64,000 bases of DNA from Gigaspora margarita (lineage: Eukaryota; Glomeromycota; Glomeromycetes; Diversisporales; Gigasporaceae), in the NCBI GenBank assembly GCA_009809945.1, contig WTPW01000071.1, positions 519,216-583,215 on the forward strand. Reading direction: 5' to 3'. The notes under the pieces are model-generated. The model was not told where the DNA came from, did no database searches, and worked only from the letters and a program-made list of their open reading frames with translations. Within the stretch, counting starts at the first letter, position 1. The number at the start of each line of letters is the position of its first letter. Below, piece after piece: positions 23,018 through 34,352 of the stretch. The position numbers and the translations under genes were made by a program.

Positions 23018-23797
23018 ATATGTAGAAAAATATCAATATATTTTTAGTATTTTAGATAAATAATTAGTTATTTTTTAAAATTGTTTCTCTAATAAATTAA
23101 ATACAATCAACAATAGTAAATTGGTTACTATAGCTATAGAAAAATTCATTATACAAAATTACTATATTTAGAAACCATACTTCTGTCTTATACCCAACCA
23201 ATATGAAATTCAAAAATTTTATTTGTTATACTTAGAGGTTATTATAGAAAGGTTTACTATAAAAGTTGGCTATACTCCTTTTGTAGTTGTCTTTCTACAC
23301 CTTCTTATTCAGAATAAATTGTGCACATAAGACTTTCTTTTTTGAATTGATATATATTGATCTCTAATTTTGATTCTCTTCAAGTATTTGTTATTTGTAA
23401 TAAATAATTTTATTGTTAGATAATAAATCTTTAAAATTATATTAAAAATTTTTTTCAACTTAGTTGTCCTATTATGTTTTATTAAAAAAACTATAGTTAT
23501 ATGCAAATACTACTATTATGGTTTGATCATACTTATCTTAAAACTAAGCTATAACCTAGCTAATTACTATAGACACTTAACTGTAATCTGCAAGGATAGA
23601 TATGTCTTACTATAACTATTGTACCTAATAGCCTCTAGGCCACAGTACACTAACAGAGATCTACTAGCTTGTTCAAAATACTAATTTTCCTTAAAATGTC
23701 TTTTAACTGGGTTCTGGTAGAAAATTTGGCTAACCACTATCTACAACTAACAAGAAAATAAAACAAAATATACAAAATATATAAAAAGGGTATAAAG
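23018..23797. other. AT-rich, no gene recognised
   Basis: No motif-bearing frame. The 65-residue minus frame at 23309-23506 is Lys/Ile-rich, as expected by chance at this base composition. Confidence 0.4.
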
Positions 23798-24845
23798 CAG
23801 TGATAGTAAATAATCTGGTCATTTGCAAATTTTTCAAATGACCTCAAGTAACTCTAAATGACTGGTCATTAACGGTCATCTCAATTTTGGATCATTTAGA
23901 AATAACTTATGACTCATAACCAAATAACCATGGTTATTAAGAAATGACTAAGGTCATTTGAAGATTATTTAGTTATTAGACCATGTGCATAAAGAGGTTG
24001 TGTCCCATACCTAATATTTTTTCAAAAATTGATCAACTTTAACTACGTAATGATAATGTATACGTATAGGTTTTGAAGAAGCTGGTTAGGCTAGGTATTA
24101 ATAGACTCAGGCCCAAATCCAATAAAGTTTATATGCTAGTCCCACCTAGAAATAGTAAATAACTCGATTACTTGATCAAAATTTAAATAACTCCAAGCTA
24201 TTAAATCATGATAAATCATTTGGTTACTGGTATTAAGTTCATTTAGTTCATTGGCATATAAAATAATTTTATTGGTTGAATTGCTCATATTAAAAGTTAT
24301 CAAACTTTATTACTTTCCTTATTGATAATCTTACTATAGATTAAGTCCCAAATTTTACTAAGTCAATTAATATTTATGTCTTAAGTAAGGTGTTCGAAAT
24401 ATGCAATTTCTTATTTTGAACAACTTTACTTAAGACATAAATATTAAATGTCAGGGATGATGCTGAAATCGGATGATGCTAAAATTTGGGGTCTTGATTT
24501 GAAACTATAAGCCCTGCTAAAATCCACATATACTCTTTAAATATCAGATCTATACCCAAACCTTACCCTAACCCTATAAGACAAAAATGAAAAAACATCT
24601 CAAAAAAATTTAAAATTTCATATCAAAATAAATAAAAATTTCAGGATCATCCAATTTCAGCATCATCCCGACATTAAATGTTGTAATTTTGTTTGGCAAC
24701 CAATTCTAATTGGCTAAAGAGCATTAGAATATTAACTAACATATGTTAAATGACCTTCTGGGTTATTTGAGCCTTGGAATGACCCAATGACTAGTCATTT
24801 GTCATTTGGGTCATTTGGGTTATTTCAGGTCATTTACTATCACTG
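23798..24845. mobile_element. hAT-like element, 1,048 bp, 8-bp TSD gtataaag
   Basis: It begins cagtgatagtaaataa and ends atttactatcactg. The exact 8-bp repeat gtataaag flanks it at 23790-23797 and 24846-24853. CAG...CTG ends with an 8-bp duplication are diagnostic of hAT transposons. Subterminal ggtcatttg / caaatgacc words recur many times near both ends and probably act as transposase sites. There is no transposase frame, so it is non-autonomous. It hosts a foldback (about 24366-24447) and a separate 223-bp element (24450-24672). The 141-bp element at 35800 is a relative. Confidence 0.88.
24450..24672. mobile_element. 223-bp TIR element, GTCRGGGATGATGCTG ends, nested
   Basis: gtcagggatgatgctgaaat at the left mirrors atttcagcatcatcccgac at the right. 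Direct attaaat lies on both sides (24443-24449, 24673-24679), a candidate 7-bp duplication. It shares interior sequence (ctataagccctgctaaaatc) with the element at 20411 and has inserted into the hAT-like element that surrounds it. Confidence 0.7.
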
Positions 24846-25627
24846 GTATAAAGAGTGAAATAAAAGAAGAATGAGAAAATTAGAGAAGTCTACTTATCCT
24901 AATTGAAAAAACCTAAAAAAAAAGAGAACGGATAAAAAAAAGCAAAAAAAAGTATAGCCAGAACATATAGATATTATGAAGAAAGTTAAAATAAAAGTAA
25001 TCTATGTAAAAATTTCACTAATAGTTCCTCCAAAAAGACCTCATATGTTATTTATTGTTTATTTTGTTTCTAAAACTTACTCATAATCTTGAATTCATTA
25101 TAGTAAGTGCCTTCCATATTGGGATGGAGTAACACTACCAATCTTTTAAAAGGGTATATAGAATTACCTATTTTGTTAAAATTTGATACCAAAAAAAATT
25201 TTATCAAATTAGAAGGGATAGTAAGAGTTATGCTATACAGAATGATATATTAACCAAGCTTTTACTTCTATATTCATATCCATAGAATTTGACAAAACTC
25301 CAGAGTTGCTTTATTATATCTTTGCTTGATAGTACTATAGCTGCCAAGATACCTTACTTAAAAGTATGAATGTTTTTTTATCTTTATTTTAGACACAAAG
25401 CATCTAGTAAATGGACTTTGTACCCAATAACAGCTTGGTAAAGTTTTATTGTATTAAAATATATTAACTATAGAGTTTTCTATAGTTCAATTGTTTTGAA
25501 AAGTTTGGTACAAGGGATCATTAGAAAGAGTTCATAAAACAAAATAAAATTATATTAAAATTAATATTCAAATATAAGCAATAACATTAAAAAATTTTAT
25601 TAAATATTATTAACTTACTATATAGTA
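24846..25627. other. AT-rich, no gene recognised
   Basis: No repeat or coding signal that I can support. Confidence 0.4.
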
Positions 25628-26328
25628 GGGGTCTTAGTTGTTCAGTTTGGGTTGGGTTTGGGCCTGATCCTGGTTAGACCAGACCCACTTGGGTTAAAAT
25701 CTGACCCAGGTCTGATCTGTCTCATGTCAAATCCAACCCAGGTCTGACCCATCTCATATCAAACCTAATCCAGATCTGACCTACCTCATATCAAACCCAA
25801 CCGAGGTCTGAACCACCTTATGTCAAACCCAACCTGGGTCTGACCCAACCCAGCTCAATCTGGGTTAAATCCGGGTTAATAATATTTGCTACATAATAAA
25901 GTCTAAATTTTAGTATATAAATCGATAATGCCTGCTTAAGTAAACTTATTTGAAAGATTAAAATGCATATATTCTAAAAAAATTTTATTTAAATTGGAGA
26001 AAATTTTATTATTTGACTTTTAATTTTTATGTTTAACAAAAATATTAGAATTTTTTAAAAAATATGATCAACAAACATAAAAATTAAAAATCAAATAACA
26101 AAAATTTTTCCAATTTGGATAAAAATTTTAGAATATATGCATTTTGTTCTCCTAGACAAGTTTACTTAACAGATTTATCAATTTATATAGTAAAATTTTG
26201 TAGTGACTACTTGCAATCATTGAATATAATCTGACCCAGATCAGACCCAAACTGGGTTTTCTTTGACCTGGGTCTGACCCGACCTGATCCTGGTTGAGTT
26301 GGGTTAGACCCAATCTAGCTAAAACCCC
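25628..26328. mobile_element. 701-bp inverted-end element with GACC-rich arms
   Basis: ggggtcttag at the left and ctaaaacccc at the right are inverted, and both arms are rich in ctgacccaggtctgac words, unusually GC-rich here. Flanks on both sides read tactatatagta, so the duplication is either TA or the whole 12 bp. The centre (25915-26200) is a separate foldback whose arms (actatataaatcgataat...) recur in the 49.7-50.06 kb element. No protein. Confidence 0.7.
25708..25835. repeat. 32-bp minisatellite, four copies
   Basis: Exact 32-bp register: aggtctgatctgtctcatgt..., then three further units with aggtctgaccc/agatctgacc starts and caaacccaacc ends. It lies in the left arm of the element 25628-26328. 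Confidence 0.85.
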
Positions 26329-26389
26329 TACTATATAGTAATTTTGATAATATTTGCATGATCAACTTAGAACCAAGATCAATCTGAAT

Positions 26390-27070
26390 ATAACTAGAAT
26401 TAAAAAATAGAATCTGAATTAATTTTATTTAAATCCAGACATAAGTATATTCAGATTAATCTGGATATAAATCTATATCTGGATATAAATCTATGTTCAG
26501 ATATAAATCTGTATCCAGATATAAATCTATGTTCAAATATAAATCTGTATCTGATTAAATAGTGATTATATAACTTTGTTCATTGGAATTTTAGTTATAT
26601 TTTGTATCAAACACAATATATCTAATTTATTAGAGATTGTGCCAGGACCCTGAGCAATCTATAAATAGCTAACAATTTTACAAAATCTTAATATATTGCT
26701 AAAAATAGAAAAGATTTGCAAAAATATAGTCAAAAATAAGCATTAATATTACTAAATATAGAAAAAATCTATACAAAAATGGTCAAAAATAAGCAAAAGC
26801 AAATTGTTACCTATTTATGTATAGCTCAGGGTTCTATTGTGCCTGATACAAAATATAATTGAAACCCAATAGCAGGTTTTTCTTTAGCAGTATGCATATT
26901 TGGATTACATATTATATTTGGAGGATTATATGTTGTATTCAGATTATATGTTGTATTCAGATTGTATATTATATCCAATTATATATTATATCCAGATTGT
27001 ATTATATCTGGATATAGTTAGTTCAAAAAATTGAATCTGAATTTGTTTAAAAACTGGATTATCTGAATAT
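26390..27070. repeat. GGATATAAATCT satellite flanking a decayed TIR element
   Basis: 26390-26550 holds many copies of a 17-18 bp word such as ctggatataaatctatat; 26930-27060 holds related ttatatccagatt words in the other orientation. Between them, tatattttgtatcaaacaca (26590) and cctgatacaaaatataattg (26850) are inverted and match the element at 41185-41331. The same satellite recurs at 33240-33600. Confidence 0.65.
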
Positions 27071-28780
27071 AAATATAAATTCAAATTCATCTACCATCTC
27101 TAGATTAACTAATAACAATCTTAATTGTAATTTTTAAAACTATTATTAAATTTCTTTATAATAAACCTCTATAATTGATTTTAGATACAACAAACTAAAA
27201 ATTTGGATACATGTCATTTCACTGACAATCATTTCACTGACAGCTCACTTAGCTGACATCACACCAAGTGACAATTTACTAAAATACATACCTGCAACTA
27301 ATAAAATGCTAACCCTAACTCTATGTAATCTAACTATGTATTTATAGTAAAAATCATGTGATAAATAGCATGCCTAATAATAGTCTCTATATTTTATGTT
27401 ATACAAACACAATCTATTATTAAAATTGTTAATAAGGACATGACCAATGACTGTTATATTAAACAAAGAACCAATTTGGAATGGCCTAGCTATAAATTCA
27501 AAATTAAAAGGATATGCTATTATTTTTTAATACCAATTTAACAAAAATTAGTTGTAAAATATATTATATTAGATTACTTTTTAATATTGTTATATTCCTA
27601 TTAAATTTACTACCAAATCTTCTTTCAAGGACCATTTCTTATAGATATCTTTTTAAATATCAATATAGAAAAAAATTTAACAAAATTACATATACCATAC
27701 CCAAACCATTTATTAAACAATCAACAACTCAGAATTCTAACCTTAAAGATATCCAACTAGCAATACTTTTTCAAATTTTTATAAAGATCCAACTTCTATA
27801 GCTATTATCTCCATTTCCAACATTTTTATATTTGTTTTTTATACAATACTAAAGATGTTTTTTGCAATAAATTAATTTTAAATCAACAATATGCATCTGA
27901 CAATACCAAATATTATATATTTAAAAGATGTTTACTATACTATAAATATGTTAAATTCATTTAAGAATTCAAATTAATTCCTATTTAAACCAAACTAAAC
28001 TTACAACAACTCCTGTTTGTTACTTTTTTACAAAAAAAGATTAACTTAGATTTTTTAAACAACTAGAACAAAGAAGTAAATTAATTAAGGCAAAACAACA
28101 ACAATAGCAACAATATTACAAACAACAATCTAGAGATATTTTACAAAATTTTAATTGGTTTGCCAACTATTCTATTATTATAAAAATAGAAGAATAATTA
28201 AACTTAATATACTATTTGCTTTAAAAATTTTTAACATTATTAAATCTCATTTGTACAAATTTACTTCTAATCAACTATTTATTTTTCTAATAACAATACT
28301 CAAAATACTACCAACAAGTATATTTCTAAGCAAAGCTTTAATTATTTTATAGATATGTTCTAGTGCAAAAAGATTTGTACCTCAAAAAATTTTGTAATTT
28401 TGACTCTACGTAAAAGTTTTTAAATTTTTGATTAATTATTAAAAATTTTTTTAATATTAAATAAAGTAGGATTTAATAAGAGGAGTGACAAAAATTAGGT
28501 GATTCTTCAGGGGGAAGGGGGTAAAAAATGTTAAAATTATATATAAGAACCTGACCAAATCTATATTAAGGAGGGGAGGAGGGGTGTAGGTCTCTAATAA
28601 AAAATAATCAAATAATTAATGATATGGCCCTAACTTATTATATTATTTTTATTGCTTTAACATTGGTTTATTTTAGTAATAAAGCATGTACAAATTGGTG
28701 TATTCAAAAAAAAAGAAGTTTTTTTTTAAAAAAAGATATTTTAAATAATTTTGCAACCAATATGCAGTTGTATAAGCCTA
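27071..28780. other. AT-rich, no supported gene
   Basis: Two AT-biased plus frames (27514-27801, 95 codons; 28155-28352, 65 codons) are composed mainly of Ile/Leu/Asn/Lys/Phe and show no motif. They may be traces of an old transposon but are not called. Confidence 0.4.
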
Positions 28781-29433
28781 TTCCTTAAACTGTCCAGATA
28801 AGCAGGCAAATTTGCCTGCTTAAATTTTATAAATTCATGTCTGATCTATTTTTTTAAAAATAAAAATATTTTATATTTTTTTAAATAAAAACTATAATTA
28901 TATGCTATTTAAAACTTCATTTTAATTGCTTAATATTTATAAAAAATTTAAGGTTGCTTATAAAAGAAATTTTATAATTTTTTAAAAAAATTTTAATTTT
29001 AAAAATTTTTTTTTTTTTTANTTTTACTTAATAAAAATTTAAGATTTAACCCCTATTACCTTAATCCAAAGTTGTAGACAATTTAAAATTAAACTACTTT
29101 TATTATTATAACTTTTATAATTTATTAAGCAAAATTTAGACTTTACTTAGTAGTAACTAACAAATTTCTCTTTGAAAACATATAAAATTTTAAAAAACTT
29201 TTTAAAATTTTAATAGTAAAATTAAAAATAAATTTTGTTAAAAATGTAATATCTTGATCAAAATTAAAAATAGAATAATAAAATTTAAATATATTATTTA
29301 TAAAAGGAATATCTTTAATTTTATTCAATAAATAGAAGGGTCAAGCTTACGGTAAATAAATTTTAAGAAAACTTAAAAATACTTTTAAAAAATAATTTAG
29401 CAGGCAAATTTGCCTGCTAGACAGTTTAAGGGA
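28781..29433. mobile_element. 653-bp TA-flanked element with palindrome-bearing ends, copy 1
   Basis: The ends are ttccttaaactgtc and gacagtttaaggga, with TA on each side (28779-28780, 29434-29435). Just inside each end sits the same perfect 20-bp palindrome, agcaggcaaatttgcctgct. The interior is AT-rich, holds one N (29021) and no credible protein. Copy 2 (33635-34287) has exactly the same length, the same end architecture and alignable interior sequence (ttttattatt.taacttt; acatataaaattt). TA duplication suggests Tc1/mariner-type mobilisation in trans. Confidence 0.85.
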
Positions 29434-30865
29434 TACTACACAAGTGCATTAATGTGTATATGATAATAATATGATTAAAATTTGAGCAAAATTGAATTAC
29501 TAGTTGTAAAGAAATTAAGCTTTAAAGCTAGATAATTAGTTTTTAACTATATATGTATATATACATTACTATAGTAAATTATATAGAAATATTGCTATAA
29601 AAAACTACTATTAATAAATTTTTTTTATTTTATCAAAAAATAATCAAATAATTTTATTGTTATTAATCTGATAACCTAATAATTATATTAAATTAAAAAA
29701 AATTAAAAATTAATTTGTACAAATAATATTTTAATCAAAGCTATTTGAGGTACAAATCTTTTTGCACCAGACTATACTATAGCCAAAGACATATATAAGA
29801 ATAAAAATTATTTTAGGTTTTAGAATCAGAAATTAAATTTTGACTCTAAAATTGGTTTTAATCTATTTTATTAAAATCTAAAATTGTTTGATACTTTTTT
29901 TGAATAGACAAAATTATAAAAAGTTTAAATATATTCAACTCTATACAATTACCTCTTCTACAATTATTATTTTTTTATTTTATTTTTTTTTTTAAGGTGA
30001 GGCCTTGCTCGTATCTTTATTGAATAATTTATATAAGTGGTTACCCACTTAAATTGTACAATAACAAATATATATAAACTATATGCAAGAATAAAAGCTC
30101 AGACTAATTTATCTGTGACCTAAACCTACTAGAGTGGTCAAGACTCACCTAGATTTGAATAGACAAAATGTACCTCTTCTACAATTATATTATAATCTAT
30201 ATCACATTTTTATTAAAAACAATTTACTATTAAATATATAAAAAAGATTTTAACTAATTTTCACCCGAGGTGATATCACCTTATTATAAATTTCTTTTTT
30301 AAAAAAATAAATAAGTTTACTATTAAAGGTTAGGGTTAGGGTCAGGGTAATATTAAGATAGAAGTTGTATTATATGCAAAATTGGACGTTGAAGACTTTT
30401 ATTTAAAAATATAAAGCTAGATTCCATAATAAAATTTTTGTTAATTAAAGATTCTTTGTTTTTTTCTTAATTTTTCATTAGTTTGTTATACAAGATCTTA
30501 CAAACTGATTGGTTCTACATATAAAAAGGTAAAATCACCCTGGGAGCAAATTAGCAATAGTCTATAAAAAATACCTCTATAAAAGCACAACCTCTTTATA
30601 AGCACTTTTTTGAAAAAAGTATATATATAACCAAAATAGTGATTGTAAGGGAGTTGACTGTATAAATTTTATTTGCCTATTGTAATTTGCTCTAATGAAC
30701 TTGAAATAGACCTTTTCAAAAATTAATTTTGTTGGTATCATTAATCAAAAACTTACCAAAATTTATTTTAGAAATTATTACTAAAGAGAACATTTCTTAA
30801 ACTTATCTATATCTATTCCTTTCTATGTTTTACAAACTACTTTTAAAAATGTTCTTATCAATTTA
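29434..30865. other. AT-rich with fragments of other repeats
   Basis: 29990-30060 looks like a minus-strand retroposon tail (T tract, then aaggtgaggccttgctcgta). 30330-30350 holds ggttagggttagggtcaggg. Around 30555-30665, cctctttataagcac and gtgattgtaagggagttgac-tgta resemble the right end of a pogo/Tigger-like MITE. No gene. Confidence 0.45.
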
Positions 30866-30879
30866 CAAATATCTTTTTG

Positions 30880-32144
30880 TGGTGTAGTAACTTAGGGAAG
30901 TTGGTAAGTTGTCACCCCAAGTAGCAGATCTAGGCAGTGTTGTACGTTTTGGCTGTCCACAGCCTTTTTTGGCTTGTCCACATCCAAAATTGTCCAAATG
31001 TCCAAGATTGTCCAAAGCTTGTCCAGGCTTTAATAATTAATAAATCTATTTAAAAAATATTTAACTATATATTTTTTTAGGTGCTGAACACATTCCAGTT
31101 AAAATTAAAATAGGTTAACTTAATAAAATTTTAAGTAATTTTACTTTATTTAATTGTCCAAAATTGCCCAAAATTGTTCAAATCATTGTCCAAAGCTGTC
31201 CCATGACAACGCTGGATCTAGGGTTCAAATTCCACTAGCTACACTTTGGAAAATAGATCAGTTTTTTGGTAACTGTTTCTTATTGATCAGTTGGGTATAT
31301 CATCTATAGTCCTTGGTACACTATCTTGAATAGGAGCTTCTGGGCACACATAATCCAAGAAACCAGAGAAATAGAAACCTATTTGGCAAGCCCTGAGTAA
31401 GAAGGTAGCAAAGATCTTTGACAGTGCTACCAAAGCTAGAATATCAGAAACTGGAGCTAGAAAATTAGACGACAAGACACTTGAGAAGATGGTCCACCAA
31501 CCTGGTTGCCAGAGTCACACCAGAGGAAAAGGACCTACATTCTGATAGTAGGTATCAAGAAAAAAAAAGCCATATTGACCCTTCTGGGCTAACTGGTTTG
31601 AAAGTTTGTGGATCTAGTATAAGGACCGGTAGAATAGTAAAGTGGGTGCTGGGATCAGAGCGAACCTTGCTAGGGTGAAAGTAGGTAATAGTAGCAGTAT
31701 AGATCAATCCCTAGACTGCAAGTAGTCCATCTCAGTAGATGCATAAGTTACTAAAGTGTAGGTAATATCTGTGTGGAACAGAAACTGCTCTACCAAGTGT
31801 TCTGCGAGCATAAACTAGTCCTAAGGGGATTCTGCAATACAACCATAACTGGCCTTGACTGACTTATGTAATATAGAACTGTACTGGTAATACAAGGAGG
31901 ATTGGCAGGAGAAGCATGGACCAGAGGGTTTAAATAGGTAACCCCCTAGTTGGGTTGCAGGTATAGCAACTAGTGTAGAACCTTTAGGCAGACTACTTAA
32001 ATTAGACAACCAAAAGTTGTACATGTGGCTAGTTGTACACTCATCTATGTAACAAATATCAGGGTGCCCTAAAGGTGCCCATAATCTGATTTACTTGAGT
32101 AAAAGCCTTTTCCCATAGCAGAAACTTTAACATAAAAAAAAAAC
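30880..32144 (+). mobile_element. tRNA-headed retroposon, second full copy, 14-bp TSD
   Basis: Exact 14-bp repeats caaatatctttttg flank it (30866-30879, 32145-32158). The head gtggtgtagtaacttaggga and box B-like gggttcaaattcc were separated by the hAT element 30935-31214; without that and its 8-bp duplication the retroposon is about 977 bp. The body matches 11224-11993 at both ends but differs centrally, so there are at least two subfamilies. The tail is cataaaaaaaaaacc. Frames inside (31287-31475 minus, 31481-31678 plus, 31821-32024 minus) are accidental. Confidence 0.85.
30935..31214. mobile_element. 280-bp hAT MITE, copy 1, 8-bp TSD gatctagg
   Basis: It begins cagtgttgtacgttttggct and ends cccatgacaacgctg. 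The exact duplication gatctagg lies at 30927-30934 and 31215-31222. It is rich in tgtccaaa / ttgtccaaa words near both ends. Removing it restores the tRNA-like head of the retroposon. It is identical in length to the copy at 53010-53289, which lies in the opposite orientation. Confidence 0.93.
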
Positions 32145-32601
32145 CAAATATCTTTTTGCTAAATTTAACTATAGTTATATCTTCATTTATATTATCCTAT
32201 ACCTCTATATACTATTTTATTAGATGCAAATTTGCTATTAATCTTCAAACAATTAACTGCAAAAAATTTATAAAAGATCTTGATATCAACTACTTAGACT
32301 TATATTAAAATTCAATATTACTTCTAATAAACAACAATTTCTTTTTAAAGTCTACAATAATATCACTAATATCTTTTTTATTCCAAAATTAGGCTTTTTT
32401 TACTTTTTTTTATATTATTTTTCTAAAGCTATATCTATATATTTAAAAACACTAACAGTTATACAATTTATGCACTGTCACGTTTAGAGTACTATGTATA
32501 AATAATTACTATAGTTATACAAAGATTCTATTTTTAATATTTAATATATTATATATTTAATCCTAACCCTAATCTAATAAGTAAACCTTCTTTGGCCCCT
32601 A

Positions 32602-33207
32602 ATTCTGATTCTAATGGTGGTTAAATCATCAAAATCAGCCCAGTGGATCCCAAAATACTTGGGATCAAAGAAGCGAACATAAGGATCGGCAAATCTACTG
32701 TTATACAAACTATTTATTTTTCTTTACATACGTTTTGAAACTTTTTTTTATAATAATGAAAAATTTTACTAAGAAAATAATAAAACACATCTTAAGAAAC
32801 TAGTATTTTTTTGAGTCAAAGAACAAGTTTATTTAAGAGCCTAATTTCAATTGTAATATTATAATTTTGCACAAATCATGATTTTTCGTTTGACAGTTTT
32901 TCTAACTTATATATTATTTGTTTTTTTTATATACGTTTTAAAAAGTTTTTTTATCATAGTGAAAATTTTTACTAGAAAATGATAAAGCACATCTTATGAA
33001 ACTAGCATTTTTTTAGACCAAAGAATAAGTTTACTTAAGAGCCCAAAGTCAATTCTGATAATAAAATTTTGTGCAAATCACGCTTTTTCATTTGTCGATT
33101 TTTTCTATAGTGTTTGTATAACCAATCCTTATGTTCTTTTATTTGATCCCAAATATCTTGGGATTCACTGGGCTGATTTTGATGATTTAGCTACAATCAG
33201 AATCAGA
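32602..33207. mobile_element. 606-bp element with about 70-bp TIRs and an internal tandem duplication
   Basis: The left arm includes ttaaatcatcaaaatcagcc then cagtggatccca; the right arm is its inverse (tgggattcactgggctgatt). Between them about 205 bp is present twice in tandem, each copy with acatacgttttgaaa/atatacgttttaaaa, taagagcc(c/t)aa and tttgtgcaaatca. No protein frame. Confidence 0.75.
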
Positions 33208-33239
33208 AAATTGAGCTCTATAACTTAGAGTTAGAATCT

Positions 33240-33600
33240 GGATACATTTATATTATCTGGATATAAATAAAATCAAAAAATATATCTGGATTAATCTATT
33301 TTAAATCCAAATATAAATATACAGTATCTGAAATGTATTTAGATATAAATATATATCTGGATAAAAAATATATTCAGATATAAATATAGTATATATCTGG
33401 ATATGAAAATATACCTGGATTTATTTTCTATTTGGATTTATTTTTATTCAGATTTATTTTTTATCTGGATTTATTTTATATCTTGATTTATTTTCTATTC
33501 AGATTTATATGTTATATCCAGATTTATATTACATCTGGATACAGAAATTCAAAAAATTGAATCTGGATTTATTTAAAATCCAGATTCATCTGAATATAAA
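33240..33600. repeat. GGATATAAAT satellite
   Basis: Irregular copies of atatctggatataaat / ttcagatttatttt, the same word family as 26390-26550. It lies between two transposons. Confidence 0.65.
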
Positions 33601-33634
33601 TATATATTTGAATTCAACTACTATCTTTATACTA

Positions 33635-34287
33635 TCCCTTAGATTGTAGTAGGACACAGGCAAATTTGCCTGCATTTTTGCACTTTTTTTGCTCTGATTT
33701 ACTTTTTTTAAATATCAAGATAATTAAATAAACCTTTGTACAATTATATTTAAAAATAAGGATTACTTTTTTGCATAATTAGTTTTTATATTGTAAGAAA
33801 AAAATTTTAAGTTATATATAAGCTAAAAATAGATATCTTTAAGAAAAATTTTTTTAAAAAATTTTATTACAATTTCTCTGTAATCTTATTTAGTTTTAGT
33901 TTTAAAGCTATAGTTCTTAAAACAATATTGTAGTTTATATAAAGGATGATAACTTTTATTATTGTAACTTTAATGATTTATTTGTAAAAATCAAGACTTA
34001 TATTAGAAGTAAAAGTTTTTTTTATAGACGGGAACATATAAAATTTAAGAAAATCTAAAGAAAAATTTTAATAGTAAAAATGCTAATACAAGAATTTAAA
34101 CTTTGATTATACTAAAGTTTTCTAATAATTTTAAAAAATTTTTATAACTAAGTTACTAAAACAAAACTCAAAGAATATTTTTTACTTAGAAAATGGTATA
34201 GCTAAAATCAATATTTAAAATTTTATTAAAATTTTATTAAAATTTTAAGATACACAGGCAAATTTGCCTGTGTTACAATCTAAGGGA
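33635..34287. mobile_element. 653-bp TA-flanked element with palindrome-bearing ends, copy 2
   Basis: The ends are tcccttagattgta and tacaatctaaggga, flanked by TA (33633-33634, 34288-34289). Near each end is a palindrome: a core caggcaaatttgcctg at the left and the full acacaggcaaatttgcctgtgt pattern (34254-34275) at the right. Its length equals copy 1 to the base, and interior blocks align in the same orientation. Confidence 0.85.
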
Positions 34288-34352
34288 TAACTTTCAATTA
34301 GGTGCCAAAGAAAGTTTACTTATTAGTTTTAGAATTAAGGTTAGGGTTAGGA

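Larger units (their letters stand above)
32561..34352. mobile_element. Composite of nested inverted repeats
   Basis: Outer arms: tcctaaccctaatctaataa at 32561, then gtaaaccttctttggc, is the inverse of gccaaagaaagtttacttat at 34304 and ttagggttagga ending at 34352. Inside lie, in order, an inverted-repeat element (32602-33207), a GGATATAAAT satellite and the 653-bp TA element. Outside, a roughly 70-bp direct repeat (atatttaaaa(a/g)cactaa) occurs at about 32437 and 34561, which may mark a still larger unit. Confidence 0.6.

Noticed and set aside
27514..28352. Two A/T-biased plus frames
   Set aside because: Residue composition matches random A/T-rich DNA; no motif and no homologous frame in the window.
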